A stretch of DNA of 64,000 bases from Chrysaora quinquecirrha (GCA_014526335.1 JACTAT010000002.1:4549832-4613831); one strand, 5' to 3'; shown: positions 12,801-27,800, counted from the first letter of the stretch. Notes: generated by a model not told the origin, from the sequence alone. Made by a program: numbers and translations.

Positions 12801-15800
12801 AACAAAAACAAGATTACATTAAAACAATATCGGTGAAGAATTTCAGAGAAAATTATTATGAAAAAGATCAGTAAAGCATATTGTTATCGCAACAGGTCTA
12901 CGGTTTTGTTTTACTTAAGCTCATCAGGGATTGAGTTTCCATGTGAATGAGTGATAAAGGTCCCCCCGTGATTAGAAGAAAACAACGGACGCCGTCAACA
13001 AGTAACGCGAACAAATCCAACTATGCAAACTGCAAAGAATGACAGCAAATTAACGCTCCCAAAGCACTATCATGACTTTCTCAAAGATTTCGTCTTCGCT
13101 GTAATCGAGGATAAGCCCGAAGATCTGGTGGATTATGCTGCTGAATATTTCGACAACTTGAAGTCAAATAACAACTTAAAACAACGATACACGATGAAGG
13201 CCCAAGATAATTTTAATGACGAAGATGATGATGATTTTGAAGAACGTCCAGTTATCAAATCTCATGGCAGAAGACGAGCTGTCGCCGCCCCGTCCTACGA
13301 TCCTAACCAAGAGGATGATACTGAAGTTGTTTTCCATGAGAAGACGGAACAACAACTAGAACAACTGAAGAACGATGTTAAATCTATTTTGCTTTTTAAG
13401 TCTGTTGACAGTGGGCAATTAACTGTGTTATTAAATGCCATGTTTGAACGAAAAGTCAACGAAGGCGAGACAGTAATACAGCAAGGAGATGATGGCGATA
13501 ATTTTTACATCATCCATGAAGGGAAATTTGATATCTTTGTCAAAAATGGCACCGATAACAAGCTTGTCATGCAGCTTGATGGAAAGGGCAGCTTTGGAGA
13601 GTTAGCTCTGCTCTACAATTGCCCACGAGCGGCCACAATTATTGCCAAATCCCTGGCAAATTATGGTGCTTAGATCAGAGCGCCTTTCGTAAAATCGTCG
13701 TTACGGCAGCAGCGAAAAAACGACGCATTTTCGAAGAGCTTCTAGAAAATGTGCCAATTCTTTCTGAGCTAACGGCTTACGAGAGAATGAATTTGTCTGA
13801 CGCCTTAGACACCCGGAAATTCGAGGATGGCGAAAGGATAATACGACAGGGCGATAAAGCAGATAATATGTATTTCATTATGGAGGGGAGTGTCCGAGTT
13901 ACGATTACTGATAAAAGCCATAATTCCGAAGAAAAAGAAGTTTTGCGTCAACACGACGGCGAATATTTTGGAGAGCTTGCCCTTGTAACGAAGAAGCCAC
14001 GGGCCGCTAATGTTTACGCCGTTGGAGCAGTGTCACTTGCGGTTCTTGACGCTGGAGCGTTTGAAAGATTGCTAGGACCTTGTGTTGATATTATGAAGCG
14101 AAATTTCGACAGCTACTCGAAAGCTCGAAAAAGTCTTGGGATAGACGAATGAACTATAAATTAAGTTTTTTATTAAAAGCTATAACAAAGATGGACTGTT
14201 TATAATTTAAGTAGTAAAATATTGATGATGTAGGACCAAACACAACATGAAAATGGAAAAATAAAGTTATGATCTAATTTTTTCCCCAGCTAAATGCACG
14301 CTGTGAAAGTTGCTTTAATGATTATTAAAATCACTATTTAAAACACTTTTAATTATTCATCCAACAAGATTATATTGGTATGAATAATAGTTAGATATCT
14401 AATAACCTACTTAATTTAAGATAACAAGCATGAGAGAATTTAAATTTGGAGTTAGTTCGCTTTTCTCTTGATAAATAATTTAGTTTGACCAAATTTAATG
14501 TCTTTTACGTGCCTTGCATTATAACTGTTTTCGAATTAAAAGAGTTAAGCTCATGATGTGGGTCACAGAAAGTCAGGCATCCCTGAAAAGTGGGACCTAA
14601 GACCCCTAATTGGGACTGAGGACCCAAGATATGAAGCTGGTATCCTTGGGTGTGACTGAAAATTGGGACCTGGAGGTGTGACAAAAAAGTGTGGTTCTAG
14701 GGTGGATCCCAAAGATTGACCCACAAGGTTGGACTAAATGGTGGGCTAGTGGTCCAGGTTGTGGGCATTGACATTCTTAAACCCCCTTGCTTATTTTGAC
14801 CAGCCAGTAACTGTATAACTTAGCAGATGCTAAGTTGGTGGGTTTCATCTTAGGGCCCCCATTTTGGCACAACCTTTGGGGGTCCCACCTATGATAACTA
14901 CCTTTTGGCCCAAAGTCTGGGTCCCAGGTCCAAAACAATTTGAGGCCGAGATTCTGAAGCATTGTAATGGATAACAAACAAAAATATAAATAAATTTAAC
15001 AGGTAAAAAAATAATAATAAAATAAGAAAAAATAAGTACATTTTCAGGCTCAAATGGGTATAAAAAGTAAGAAAATTGAGGGTGGGGCAAAAGTTCTTGG
15101 TTCATATAAAAAGAGCGTACATTTTGAAAATTTTGTTTACCTAAAACAAAGATCGTGTCTAAAATAATTTAAATTGGGGAAAACAACTCAGTATTTGTTC
15201 AAGCTATTTTTTTTTACCAAAATAAGCAAAAATGAATAATTTAACTAAAGCAAACGAAACCAAGATTTTTCTGCAAAAAGTCAACACGAGGATATATATA
15301 GAAAAAAATATTTTGGGCTTTTTATAAAATGCAAAGTAAGGGCAATCAACTCTAGAAATCTTGCGTTTTTTTTCAGAATATCTCCTTATTATACAAGAAG
15401 TCCCTAAAAATCCTTAAAATCTTTGTGATAATTCCGTGCACACTAATAAGAAGAGGCAAGCAAGTCTTGGATCCTTATAAATGTTGGAAAAAGCTACTGG
15501 TTCTGAAAAAAGGGCGCGCGAAAACGAGGTTAATCTTCAGGTTATTTCAATCTTAAGAAACGCGTCTCTGGGGATTTCTCAGAGATTTTCTTATAATAAA
15601 TAGGATTTCCTGCAATGGTGTAAAAAAACTCCAACGAGTGAGAGTGATTGCCCCTCGAAATAGGCGCTGGGGACTGAGAGAGAGATGCACATTGTGTTAA
15701 TGCGGCCAATTTGAATACGGGGAGGTAATTGACGAAATAAGACAAAATGACATTTAACAATAAATACCGCAAAAATCATTGTCATAAATATTTTAGAGAA

Positions 15801-18800
15801 TGTTTGTTGAAATTTGGTTAAAAAGATGAATTCGGCAAGGTCGGATAACAGAATGATGCTTCAAGCACGAATTGGTACCTGCCGTAATTGTAGTCTATAT
15901 TTTTTCTTTCACAATTTCATTGATTCACTCACAGCTCATCTTATCCATTTCGGTAAATAAAAACGCTTGCGTAAAGTTAATTTTATTTATTTTCAATGCT
16001 ACCTGTTTCTTTGAAATCGGTACTTGTACAATTTCAGCCCAGAAGCGTCTTTCAGAAACTTGCACATGCATTTTTAAAGCGTGCCGCTTGAAGAAAGTTG
16101 AAGTCTCTAAATACGCCTTTCACCCTGACTGAGCTGTACTGCCCTCCTTGACCTATGTCCTTCCCACACGGCTACAGTCTGAGGCACAAAGGACATCACT
16201 TAGCTAAGTGAGTGCCCAAATTTGGTTTACCGTTTTGGGTTGTTTGCTCCTTTCTATTTTTTTATGTTTTTTCTACGTTGTTATCCAGTACCCGGCAACA
16301 TTGCATTGATACTGCTGGTTGATGTGGCTAATTTTTGAGGTCTCATTCACTCAGCAGTCATTTTTTGAATATCAACGCCAGTCCGACATCTTCACTGGCA
16401 GTAAGGGTGGTCACTGCCAAAGAGCTGTTTACGTCCTCAGTGGTTCTTTAACGTCCGAATTGAGATGGACCGCCATTTTACTTGACTATCCGAGTCACAG
16501 AGAGCAAGGTTTTTACACCTTTTAATTTGTGCTCCCTAGTCTGGATTTGAACCGCAGACCTTAAGCACAAATGGCGCAAGTGCTAATTACTACACTACGC
16601 TACCCTCCTTTTTCAGCCTTTGGTATGTAACGCCCTGTTTGAGGGACTGGCAGTAGCTAGAGCAAGTTGTTGCATTTAGTGGTACCTCCACATATAAACG
16701 GACACCTGTAACATTAAGTTTATCGTCCGTTATTGACAGGTGTCCGCTGTTTGGAGTTTTGTCTTTATGAAAAATTGAGCTTTGGGATCAAAATATTTGT
16801 CTTCTGTTTCGGGGTGTCCATTATATAGAGTTGTCCTTTAAAGGAGGCTACACTGTTTGAGAATACACCGCAAGCAAGCCATTTATTGCACATTGGATAA
16901 GATGTGGCGGACAATCACGGGGGGTTCTTTCATAGGGAAGGTACCTGGGGATGTGCCGCGCTCAAGGGTATACTCTTTCGGGCTTCTGGTCTGGCCAAGG
17001 GTATACTTTTATGAAATTTTGGCCTAGCCAAGGGTATCATATTTGACAACGTTAGTCTAAGGAACTACTCAAAATCTGGTCAAGAACCCCACCCCCCGTG
17101 CGTACAATGTCTTGAAGACATGCATAATAATTGCAGTTAAAGTGTGCAACCTGTTGCAAGGTTTGGAAAAACATGCAAAATATACTGTACTGACCTAATT
17201 CAGCATTTTTCATGTACATATTGTATTCAACCTGTTGCATACAAATATAAAGCGTTGCAAACAATACATCTCATAACAAACTTCACTTACTTTAGTTCAG
17301 GACAGCCCTCGCCAAGAAAGCGCAATGTTGAATCTGTAAGATTATCACAGCCAGAAACACTGACAAAGTCAAGTTCTTTACAGTATTCACTAATGAACTT
17401 CATACCAACGTCCGTTAAATTCTAGAAAGAAACGAATACAAATCAATTGTAATGTAACAACAGTTCTATGATATGTTTTCTGATACCTTCAAAGTTTGAT
17501 CAATGTACAAGTAGTGTGTGGCTTTTCCGAGCTTTGACTCACTCATTAGTAATTTAGCACCGCGTTTAGCACTCTATGTACATCATGTCAGTCTCAAAAA
17601 CAAACTAGTGCTTTAAGGAAATAAAAAAATACAATTCAGGTAGTAGGCGCGAAATAAAGGCGGTAGTAGAGTGGAGAGGAAAGATCACCGAGTCAAGTCA
17701 TGGCATTCATACAGCGTGTAGATCAGACAATCAAAATGGTCTATGAACAGAGCCTATGTTGGTGAAGACTCAAGGCGATTACCCTCCCCACTAGCCTAAG
17801 GTTCCAAGCTGAGTGATGGCCCAGCCAGGAGGGGGAGGGGGGATGGGTTGGCATTTTTCCAAATCACCGCCAAGACAGACGTTCTATATAACCCATTATC
17901 CGACCCAAACAGGTCGCTAGATACCGCATTTCCTCGATTAAGCACCCAGTGCGCTTATTTGAAAGTCTCAAACAGGAGCAATAAGTTCGCAGGAAGCAGC
18001 AAAATGCGTCTCTTGATTCCACCAATCAAGAGCTTCTACAAACACTATCAAAGGAGTGTCTGGGGCCAACCTGATGGGCAGCTCAATCTAAAAGGGTTGC
18101 TTATTCCAGGGAGGGCGCTTATTCGAGGAAATACGGTAACTGTCTCTTATTTTGTTTCAAAGCCACGTCCTTATTGGCTCGACCACGACCTTTATACCTC
18201 CATTGTTGGACCACTTGCTATACCAATGAAGCTGAGATTCTACTTAAGTTAGATACCTACAATCTTTAGGTTAATTAAAGACTGACGAGGACTCCTTGAT
18301 AGAGGTTAACGCTAAAAGGTGTTCTTCAGATTTTGCTAGAGATTTGGCTATCGCAGAGTAACGAAACACCATTGACCCTGTTTCCTATAAAAACAATTCT
18401 AATTCCTTTGAAAAAATCTATGAATCTCACTGCGAGTAACATAGAAGCTTATTAATTATAGAAATCACGACATGCAAACAATGTTTTGGAAAGGTTCTAC
18501 GTGCTTTTGCTTTTTGCCGAAAGGAAACGAGACAGCGATGTACCACAAGTTTTTCATCATTTTTTGATGTGAAAAACGCACGGAAATAGATTGATCTCAG
18601 TCAGTTTAGCAATTCATGCAGCAAACAAGATTTAACATTTTTCTGATAGAAACAGGGCCGTCAAGAAGCAGTGCAGGCCATTAGGTAATGTAATCGTATG
18701 AGGTCTTAAGGAGGTTTTTTTAGAGAAAGAAATAAGATCATTTTCAATTTTTAAGGGCCCCTTCAAAGTCCAATTTATAATTGTCTGTAAATTCAATTTG

Positions 18801-21800
18801 TCATTTAATTTTTCAGTGTACATTTAAAGCACCCTGGTAGTAGCCCAAAGAAATTCGTTCGCGACAAATCGGAAGCTTCGTTGGGAAAACAGGCTCTCTA
18901 GTCTAGTAACAGAAACAAAAAGTCTTCTTTTGCTTTTTCAAACGTCTGCTTTTTCTTTACTATTTCTATTGAACCATGCAAAACAATTCTCTGGGAATAG
19001 TTATGGGGCTGGTCATTATTTGTGGCCGGTGGGGCTGAAGAGAAACGTTTTGAAACCCTCAAATAATTTGTAACCTAGTACTTTAAATTTTTCTACCCCA
19101 CTTAAGGGGCAGGAAAATATCCACCCGACGTTCACATATACAGTATGTCGTTAGAGAAGCATGAATTGGTTCTTTCACAGGCAAAGACAACCGCTGCAGC
19201 GTCAAACATTTCTTCGGTTACCCCAGGTAAAGCTACTAATATTTTTCTTCAGGCCTACCCGGATCATAAATAATGACTGGTCCCTTAGGTTTTCGAAAAT
19301 CAGCATGAATAACCATGGCTTACCACACAGCTCTGAAGAACTATTTTCTTTAAGCCTGAACAACATCTCGCTATCGCTTGTAAGCCATCATCTCGGATCT
19401 ACAAGATAAGAAAATGTTGTATTTTAGAAGAAAACCAATATAGGGCCCTGGCCAAAAGATCAAACATTGTTGGGTCAACATTTTAAATTTGCTTTACAAC
19501 AAATGATTGAATAATTTGGCCACGTCCAAAAACATTTTTGTCGGACATTTTGTAACCACGAAGCCTTTGCTAATGCGCAAGCCCAAACGTCTTGTTGTTA
19601 ATAAAAATGTTGCTAGGTGCCGAAATATTGCAAGTTGTTAAAGCATGACAATAACAAAAGAAATGTTTGAAAAGCAATGCTGGAAAGGCGGCCAAATGAT
19701 TAAACATTGCTTGACGAGATAAAAAACAAAATTCGTGGCGTGATGTTTTTGAAAAAGTAAAGAAATTTTAAAATTTGCTTGACAAGCAAATTTCAAATGT
19801 TCCGCATCTAAGTGTAGACAAAAAAGACTGAGTACAGTAAAACTCTCATATAAGAAACCAGCTTATAAAGTTATAAACATCAGGTTGTGCTTCTCCGAAA
19901 ATTTCATGATATATGCTGATGCCTGTCAGGTTTCATTTAACGTGATTCACCAGCGTTTGAACTAGTAAATTGTTCTCTGTTTAGATTACACACTTGCACT
20001 GGCACAACGCCTTTCAGGCAAAGATTGGCACTCTTGCTGTACTTGAAAAATATTACATGGACCTCTAAATCTACTTACATTTGAACAGCCTCTGGTCAGA
20101 AGAATTGACAGTAAAGGGCATCCATAGGCAACTGCTTTGATTCCTTCTGAGGAAATCTTTCTACACCATGATACATTGAGATAACGAAGTTTTTGACAAC
20201 CATCCCTGTTACCAAAGAGAACGTTACTTGAATCTAACAACTGGCAAAACATCGAAACGAAATAAAGAGCAGTTAACCAACAGTTTACCAACACTTTACT
20301 AACAGTTTACCAACAGTTTACCAACAGTTTACCAACGGTTTACCAACAGTTTACCAACAGTTTACCAACAGTTTACCAACAGTTAACCAAAAGTTTACCA
20401 ATGGTTTACCAAGAGTTTACCTATTTACCAACAGTTTACCAACGGTTTACCAATAGTTTACCAACAGAGTTTAACAGAAATTGTCATATAGAAAATCAGA
20501 ATAAAAGTTGCACTGCGAATGACATGAATTGTTTATGGATAAAGATACTTCAGTGTACCAAGATATAACTTTAGCACCTATATAGTGCAGCGGATTATAA
20601 AATACACCATGCAAATTGTGTTAGCAACATAAGATTCGACAGACATAGACACTACCTCGCTGAAAGAGATGACAGTTGGACCCATTATGTAAATTGTCCC
20701 CAAACCTCTATTATAGTCCAACTCTTATCTTCCTCAGCATGGCAAAGTGTCCATCTATGCCAAATTTCATGTCTCATATCACAATTTGCACAGTCCAGCA
20801 CAATTAACAATAACATGGCTTAACATTATCATAACTAAACGTGGCTTACCCTAACTTTAGAAGACCATGGTCATCAATATCAATGCAAGATTCAATATCA
20901 AGTAACTGCAATCTTACTGAATATTTGCTAAGGCTCTCGCATGTTCTGGAAAAGATTAATGAAACATCAAGCACAATTTGGAAGGTAGAAGGGGAAACGT
21001 CACAGTGACTACGCTACAAATAGCCGTAACCGGCGAAATTAAAAAAATTACGAATGGCTCATTTGTCGAAAGCAATAACCCCCGACTCCTAAATAATTCT
21101 AAAAGCTCATTGTTCTGTGTACATGGTCTTCTCTATTCAAACTGCTTTAAGATCAATCCAGCCCCTTAAAATTTTCTCCTGGCACCACTGCGAAAAGACG
21201 TAATGTGGAGGTCGGGGTCGAATAGGGGATCTTGAGTAGAATGTATAGGTTAGTGACAAAACCAAACTTCGGCATGACACAAATATGTGGGGAGAACAGT
21301 CATGATACAATTATGCTCTGCTGCCCAGCTCGTAACTGACCTCTACTTCTAAAGATCTTCTATAGTTCTGAAAACATACCGAATATGGTAGAAAACAACT
21401 TACCGATTTGTTAAACGATTGCAATCACGAAGAATTAATTCTTCAATATTCTTACACTGATGAGCGAACGTCCTAGAAATAAGACAGGGATAGATGAGTG
21501 ACCAAATCGATCGGCATAAGATACAATTTGAGTGCTGGGATCGGTCTTTGAGCTCTTACTACAGATTACTGAGATTACCCCCGGACCATTTGGATAATGC
21601 CTACTATCTAAGATGGCATTTCTAATAAGTTGTTAAGGCCAAAGCTGAAATAAAAATCTCTCGGTATTTTAATGCATTAAGATAATAAATAACACAATGA
21701 AAAGACGACCTTACAAATGAACAGCAATAATAACATTTCTATTCACACTGGCAGTTATTTTCTGCGGGAGCCTCTTTACTTGGAAAGAGAGTGTTTTAAG

Positions 21801-24800
21801 AGTAGTTCTCCTGCTCTTTTGGTGATATTGCAATCCTTGACACAAGCCATCCCCCAAAAGATAAACTAGCTAAAGAGCTAAAGGTACTCCATCATTAATA
21901 CCTCAGAGCGTCATCTTCAATGCTTTGGCAGCCTTGTAAATTTAGCCTTTTCAGAAAACCACCGCAGCGTCTTGAAAGACTTTGTATGACAGGACCCTTG
22001 AAAGGAAGGAAATCCAATCAGCTCTAGTACAAATGGGAAACTTGTTGAAATTTCGAGACAACTAGCCAATCATTACTTCCAATCATTTGAAAGATAAGAA
22101 ATGAATGCTTTGGTAGGTTTTCAGATTAGAACGACGAACCATACATATCAAGGAACCAAGCCCCATATAAAGCGGGGCAAGGGTAGCTAACCAGTTGCTT
22201 GTCCCGAATTTCTGTTCTTTTTGGCTCATATTTTACGGACAATCCAAAGGGAACGCTATTAAAGGAGTGTTAGTAAATATTATGTTAAAAGCAAAGTACC
22301 TTACAAAAGGAGAAATTCCATCAACATTTCAAAAGATTACTACTAAGAAAGTGCGTTATAACCGGATCACATTGTAGTGAATTCGTTATAGAAAGATCTT
22401 CTCCAGTAATGGATTGTTTCACACTGTGGAAATGCAATGGAAGGGCAATGTTTTACGCTTGTTACTGAACAATTTTTGAATTTCAATCTCCATAAGGTCT
22501 AAACTACGAAAAAGATTGTAGGATGTACAAATGGTAATAACACAACATTCTACTTTAGACAAGTAGACCGAGCTCCACACAGGCTCCGCTAATGGGAGTT
22601 GTGCCAGTGTGCAAGAACATGGCACAGCAACGACCAGAGTTATGAATGAATTGGGAAGCTTTACTAACCAAGTGAAAAGATAACAAACCTTAATGTCCTT
22701 TTGGAAATCGAAAAGGTCTACCCTCTGCCAATTACTACCATCTAGTGCTAAGATATTCCATGCCTGCAAAACAATACGATATAAAGAACTCTTTTAAAGA
22801 ATGGAAAGAAAAGCACAACGAAAAAAAGTCTTGTGATTCTGTGAAGAAGATAGAGTCAGTTGTTTGGTTACAGTCGCTTGTGAATTCTCTAACTCTCTTC
22901 CAAAAATCTATGCTAGGGTTGTCTATGGAAAAAAGAACGAGGGGATTTGAACTATTAATATAACAGAATAAAGTTCGTAAGGCTAATAAATGCGGATAAA
23001 AATCGCATTTTAATCAGAGTTAATGTCTGGAGGGGCTCGAGGGGGCTGCTAGCTCTTTGTTTAGAAATAACAGGCTTCCTCAATGGGTATACCTCTTCTT
23101 CATATAGTGACCTGTGGTGTGACCAGTGCACCTCAGTCCCGGGGTGAGAAAAGTGAGTTTTCCGGGTCTATCCCCCCCAGTTGCTTAGACAGGAGGACAG
23201 ACAGGTGGATGCATCGACAACCCAACAAACTAACTATGATGACAGATCACAACCACGGTATTGGACTATTTGGGCAGTTAATACACCTTTTCAACTAAGA
23301 GCCTCGTTTTCAAAATTTACCAAAATTTGTTCGTACGAAAATTTTGACCCCAGATTCAGATGGAGCTCCTCTATTTAGGTATGCGTTGACGCAAATTTGT
23401 AAGCTTCTAGTCCTTACGATGTTGATTTTATAGCGACGAAAAGTTTGAAAATCTCTAAAGGATTTGAACGTGAAAATCGCTCGGGGTGAAATATTACACC
23501 CCCAGTCATTTTTCACGGTCAAATTCTTTATAACTTTTCAAACTTTTAATCGCTATAAAATGAACATCGTAAGGACTAGAAGCGTGAAAATTTGCCTAAA
23601 CTGTAAAAACGAAGGTGATGAATCCGAATCTGACGCTGAAATGCTACTGTGACCAAATTTTAAAATTTTTTGAAAAGGAGGCCCTCAGTTGAAAAGGTGT
23701 ATTAACCCGAGATAGAAGTTAAGTATGACTAAGCTTCATTAAAAGCAAGTACTTACCCTAGAAACCTGGGCACATCGACAGAGGCTAACCACATCGAGAT
23801 AAGAGAAGACCCTGTATGAAAAGATGAAACAGGCTTGAAACGAGGTCATATTATTCATTTGATTAAATCCCCCTGATTTTGAGTATCACGTGATCCCAAA
23901 TAAAATAAGAATAATTTGCTAACCGTCAAATCAATAAGACAGAAATTCTGAATAACCACAAATTAGGATAAAATGTCGATGAATCTAGTTATGAATACGA
24001 AATATTTGTGGGGAACTGAGGTCTTGACTTTAAACTAAAATAGACAAAAGAATTATGCAAATCCCTTTGGTAACAGAAATATCAGAAACTCGACTAAAAG
24101 GCTTGCGATCTGAAGTTGATTTAATGTTTTACTTGTTATAGGTGAGAAACTAAATTAGAAGGTTTTAACACACAAACAACCGACAAACAAACGGTATTAA
24201 AACAATCTATACGGATGTCAAATAAATAACAACTGCTGTTTTTGTTCCATTTCGCATGGGAAGTCAGTTGCCAAAATAGGGGTACCTTAAGCAGTGGCAA
24301 ACCTAGAACGACATTGTATTCGGCATGTCTCCACATTCCCCAAGGTGGCTAAACATGCAAGTGACAAGTGAGAAACATTCCCCTGTAGTCGCGGAGAAAT
24401 GTTTCTGTTGTCTTGCAGAAACATTTACGTGTCTCTCGCTACACACTTTGTCTCGCGCTACAAAGTTCTCAAGTTGGCTAAACTGGGAGACATCCAGGGG
24501 ATATGTCATAAACTCGTCACGCACAACATCTCTCCAAGTTTGGCCAGGCTTCTCGGACTTTTAACTTTCCTGATTAGCTAACTCTTTCGGATTAAAGTAA
24601 ACGTCACAGGCTTCTGACTCTGGATCCCAAAAATGAGTTTCTTGAAGAACGCAAGATTTTAAGTTTGCAAAATCTTGCAGCTCTGGATTAAGGAGAGTTT
24701 TGAGCTTGCAAAGTCTTCCACTGTTCCGAGAGTTTTCCATCAGAAAGGGCTTTCAATCCCTCGAAAGTTTCGAAAAAAAGAAGCAGAAAAAGGTCCAAAA

Positions 24801-27800
24801 AGTACACACCCTTAAATGCGAGGGAACTTATTTAAAATCAATGCTCTAGAAAGGGGCATGATAGAGTAGTGTTAAGGGTTGAAAGTGTTAAGGGTTCAAA
24901 GAGTTTTTGTAAGTCATGATAATGCTTTCCATTCACAGAAAAGGGCCATTACATTTTATTTTAAAGAATTATTTAAACAGCGCTGCATGGCAGCATAACA
25001 GGTACCGAAGCTCCATTCAGCTTCTCAATAAATTCAAAATTCTAAAGGCAAAGAATACAATAGGCGCAATTCTCATTCTCAGAGCACCTGCCATCTAATT
25101 AGCATAAGTAAACACATCGCTGGGTGAAGTGAAGTTTACTTCCCAAAATAATAAGAATAAATTTACAGTAATCATGTATTTAAATATTCGTTAATCTGAG
25201 TGACATCTTCCTTTTTTGTCACCAGCCATCTTGAGATATCAAGTAGTTATTTCGACTTTCGGGACTGGGCGAAGCTCCAGAAAGTATCTTGAGATATAGA
25301 ATCAATTCAGGGTAGCTCAAGGAAACGAATGATTTAACAAGCAATAATGACGACAAGAGAAGTCGACTATACATGTTTTACTTTGAATTTGGAAAAAATG
25401 AGCAGGATATTGTTTCTTATTAAAAGGTGTTCCTGACAGACGAATTCCATTCAGGAGAAGTCACAACGTGCAAGAAAAACATTATGTTTATCTTCTATAC
25501 CTTAGAAGTAGCTCTTTTGGTAGTTTCTTGTTTATCAGTCCAGTGACAGCGTCTTCTTTGAAACCCTGAAACAAACACAAACAAATTATTACATAAACAA
25601 AACTATCTAGCGCAAATCCGTTTCGCGACCAAGAAGTGCGACGTGTGATAATGGGCGGAACGTATTCTCGCGTATTCTAACTGCTCTGCTATCTCTTACG
25701 CGAAGAGTCAGCTACATAATGAAAATTTACGAGTCACCTTTCGAATTTTATTCTTTGTATCGTAAACGAGAACAACCGCTTCTTCTCGCGAGTAGAATTC
25801 ATACTTGCTCAAGATAAAATTAGTAAAATAAACGTTGACCAATTTCATTTCGAGCGCTAGCAATAAGCTTCAGAGATCACGCCACTTTATAGCATTGCCA
25901 GAAGCGTGGTAAAGTCACGTGATACAATTTTCAAATGAACTGCGGCAAGAGTACAGAAGTTAATACCTAAGAATATTTGACATTTGCTCACGCAAGATAG
26001 CGTGAAGCGTGGTAGCAACAAGAAAACGTTTTATTTATTGTTGAGTTTGAGCAGCAGAAGTTCAAAAATGTCCAACACCCTGGGAAAACGAAAATTTCTA
26101 ATTTCTCTCTTTTGCCCCATCCCCCACTCCAATAAGCGCCGACCCTCACACCTATATGCGATATTCTCCTTCATTCTTTCCAGTTTCCACAATGGCAACA
26201 TTCCTGTTGTAGAATTCTCCATTGAAATAAAGAGGAAATAGCATGATTATCAGGAACTTATTGTGTTAGCTGTTAGATCTCTAATCTCCCTGAAATAAGC
26301 CCAATATAAAAATATCCAAAATTAATAAGCCCCCAGGGAGATAATTTCTAATTGACATGTTTATACAGCTTTGAGAAGTACCCCTTCAGGGAAAGACTCT
26401 GGTTTTCGATTCAGGGGTGCCCCACCCATGCAGCCCCATTAGTGATGAAATTGGTATTGTACATGTCTCCGGTAAAATAATCATTGAAAAAAGAATTGAG
26501 CTTTGGAGTCCAACTGCACAGAAATTAGAATGCAAATATATAAATATATGGTGTGGGAAAATTTGGGGAAGTGGATCTGAGAAGAGCTGTTCTAAAAAAG
26601 GTAATGATGGGCTTTTTGTTGACAGCTGTATGCATGGAGATGTTCGTTTTTAGGAATGAAATGATATCTTCTTTGGGGGACCTATTATAGGGGTCCAGGA
26701 GGCAACAAACCACGAAAAAATAAGCTGAAAGCCTCAATCTGTCAACATAAAATATGCTAAGCCACTGCTAATTAACATTAATTGTTTACATAACACTAAC
26801 AACTCCAACAGCTTGTCAATCATAGCTGGCAATCATAAGCAGGCTGCACACAGGCATCTGGTTGTTCGTTCACTTGATCACTTGGTTACTTTTCCTATGT
26901 CATTTTCTAGTGGCACAAAGCCCTTTTCACGCATATTCCTTGTGAAATACAGAATGTATGTAGCCTTTCTTGCACATAAAGTCACAGCTGCATGCAAATT
27001 GCCCCAAAATGATGTCAATACACATCAGAAAAAGCAAACAGCAACTGTTTCTGAAGCCGTAAACAGTATAAAAATCATTGCAAAATCTGTAAGACACACT
27101 CAAAATAGGGGTCAAAGCTGTGAAGCCACAATCCTATAATAGGCCCCCTTTATTGGATATGCTAGAAAACGGATCCATTTTGATCCTTTCCAAAGCTGTT
27201 CTCATGTAACTGCAAATGCAATGAAATCAAACTCAAATATAATATGGTACCCAAATTGACTTGGTTTGCTTTTGATTTGTATTGTAAGCACTGATCTAGG
27301 ACAAAACTGGGTTGACTATAACAAGTATGCGTAATAGACTCACAAAATGATATATGGCAGACGATGTATATATCAACTCTAGGCACCACACATTTTTCTT
27401 TTGGCTTTAAATTGCATGCTCATCACAGAAAAATGCTTAGTTTTCCCTTGAGAGGTGGGTTAGTTTGAGGGGCGATTCACTCTTTAGAAATCTCGTACAC
27501 CTTTGCTTGAAATCCTATTGTTTTCACAGAAATCCTTTGGAAATCCTTTTGTTTTAACAGAAATCTCATATGCCTTTTAAAGAGTGATATGCCCCTCGGG
27601 CTAGTTTAACCCAGGGTGAACCTGGGTTAGTTGCATTTGCATATGAAAACTAACCCAACTTTACTTAACACTGAGTGAATCAGGGTTGCAATGTAAATAG
27701 GGCTTTATAGAAACCATCCAGAGTTCATCAAACAATTTCTTTGCTAATCTGGGACACAATATAAACCAAAAAAAGTCAGCCTAATTTTAATAGGAATTAT

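Noticed and set aside
13619..14152. A separate second gene after the PRKAR2 stop
   Set aside because: It is the second half of the same RII protein in a shifted frame, overlapping the first by 55 bp.
17848..18252. 134-codon plus-strand ORF
   Set aside because: It runs across a MITE with 20-bp inverted ends and has no protein family features.
26813..27139. 108-codon plus-strand ORF
   Set aside because: Lies wholly in the CpG-depleted MITE; the sister copy at 35148-35375 does not keep the same protein.
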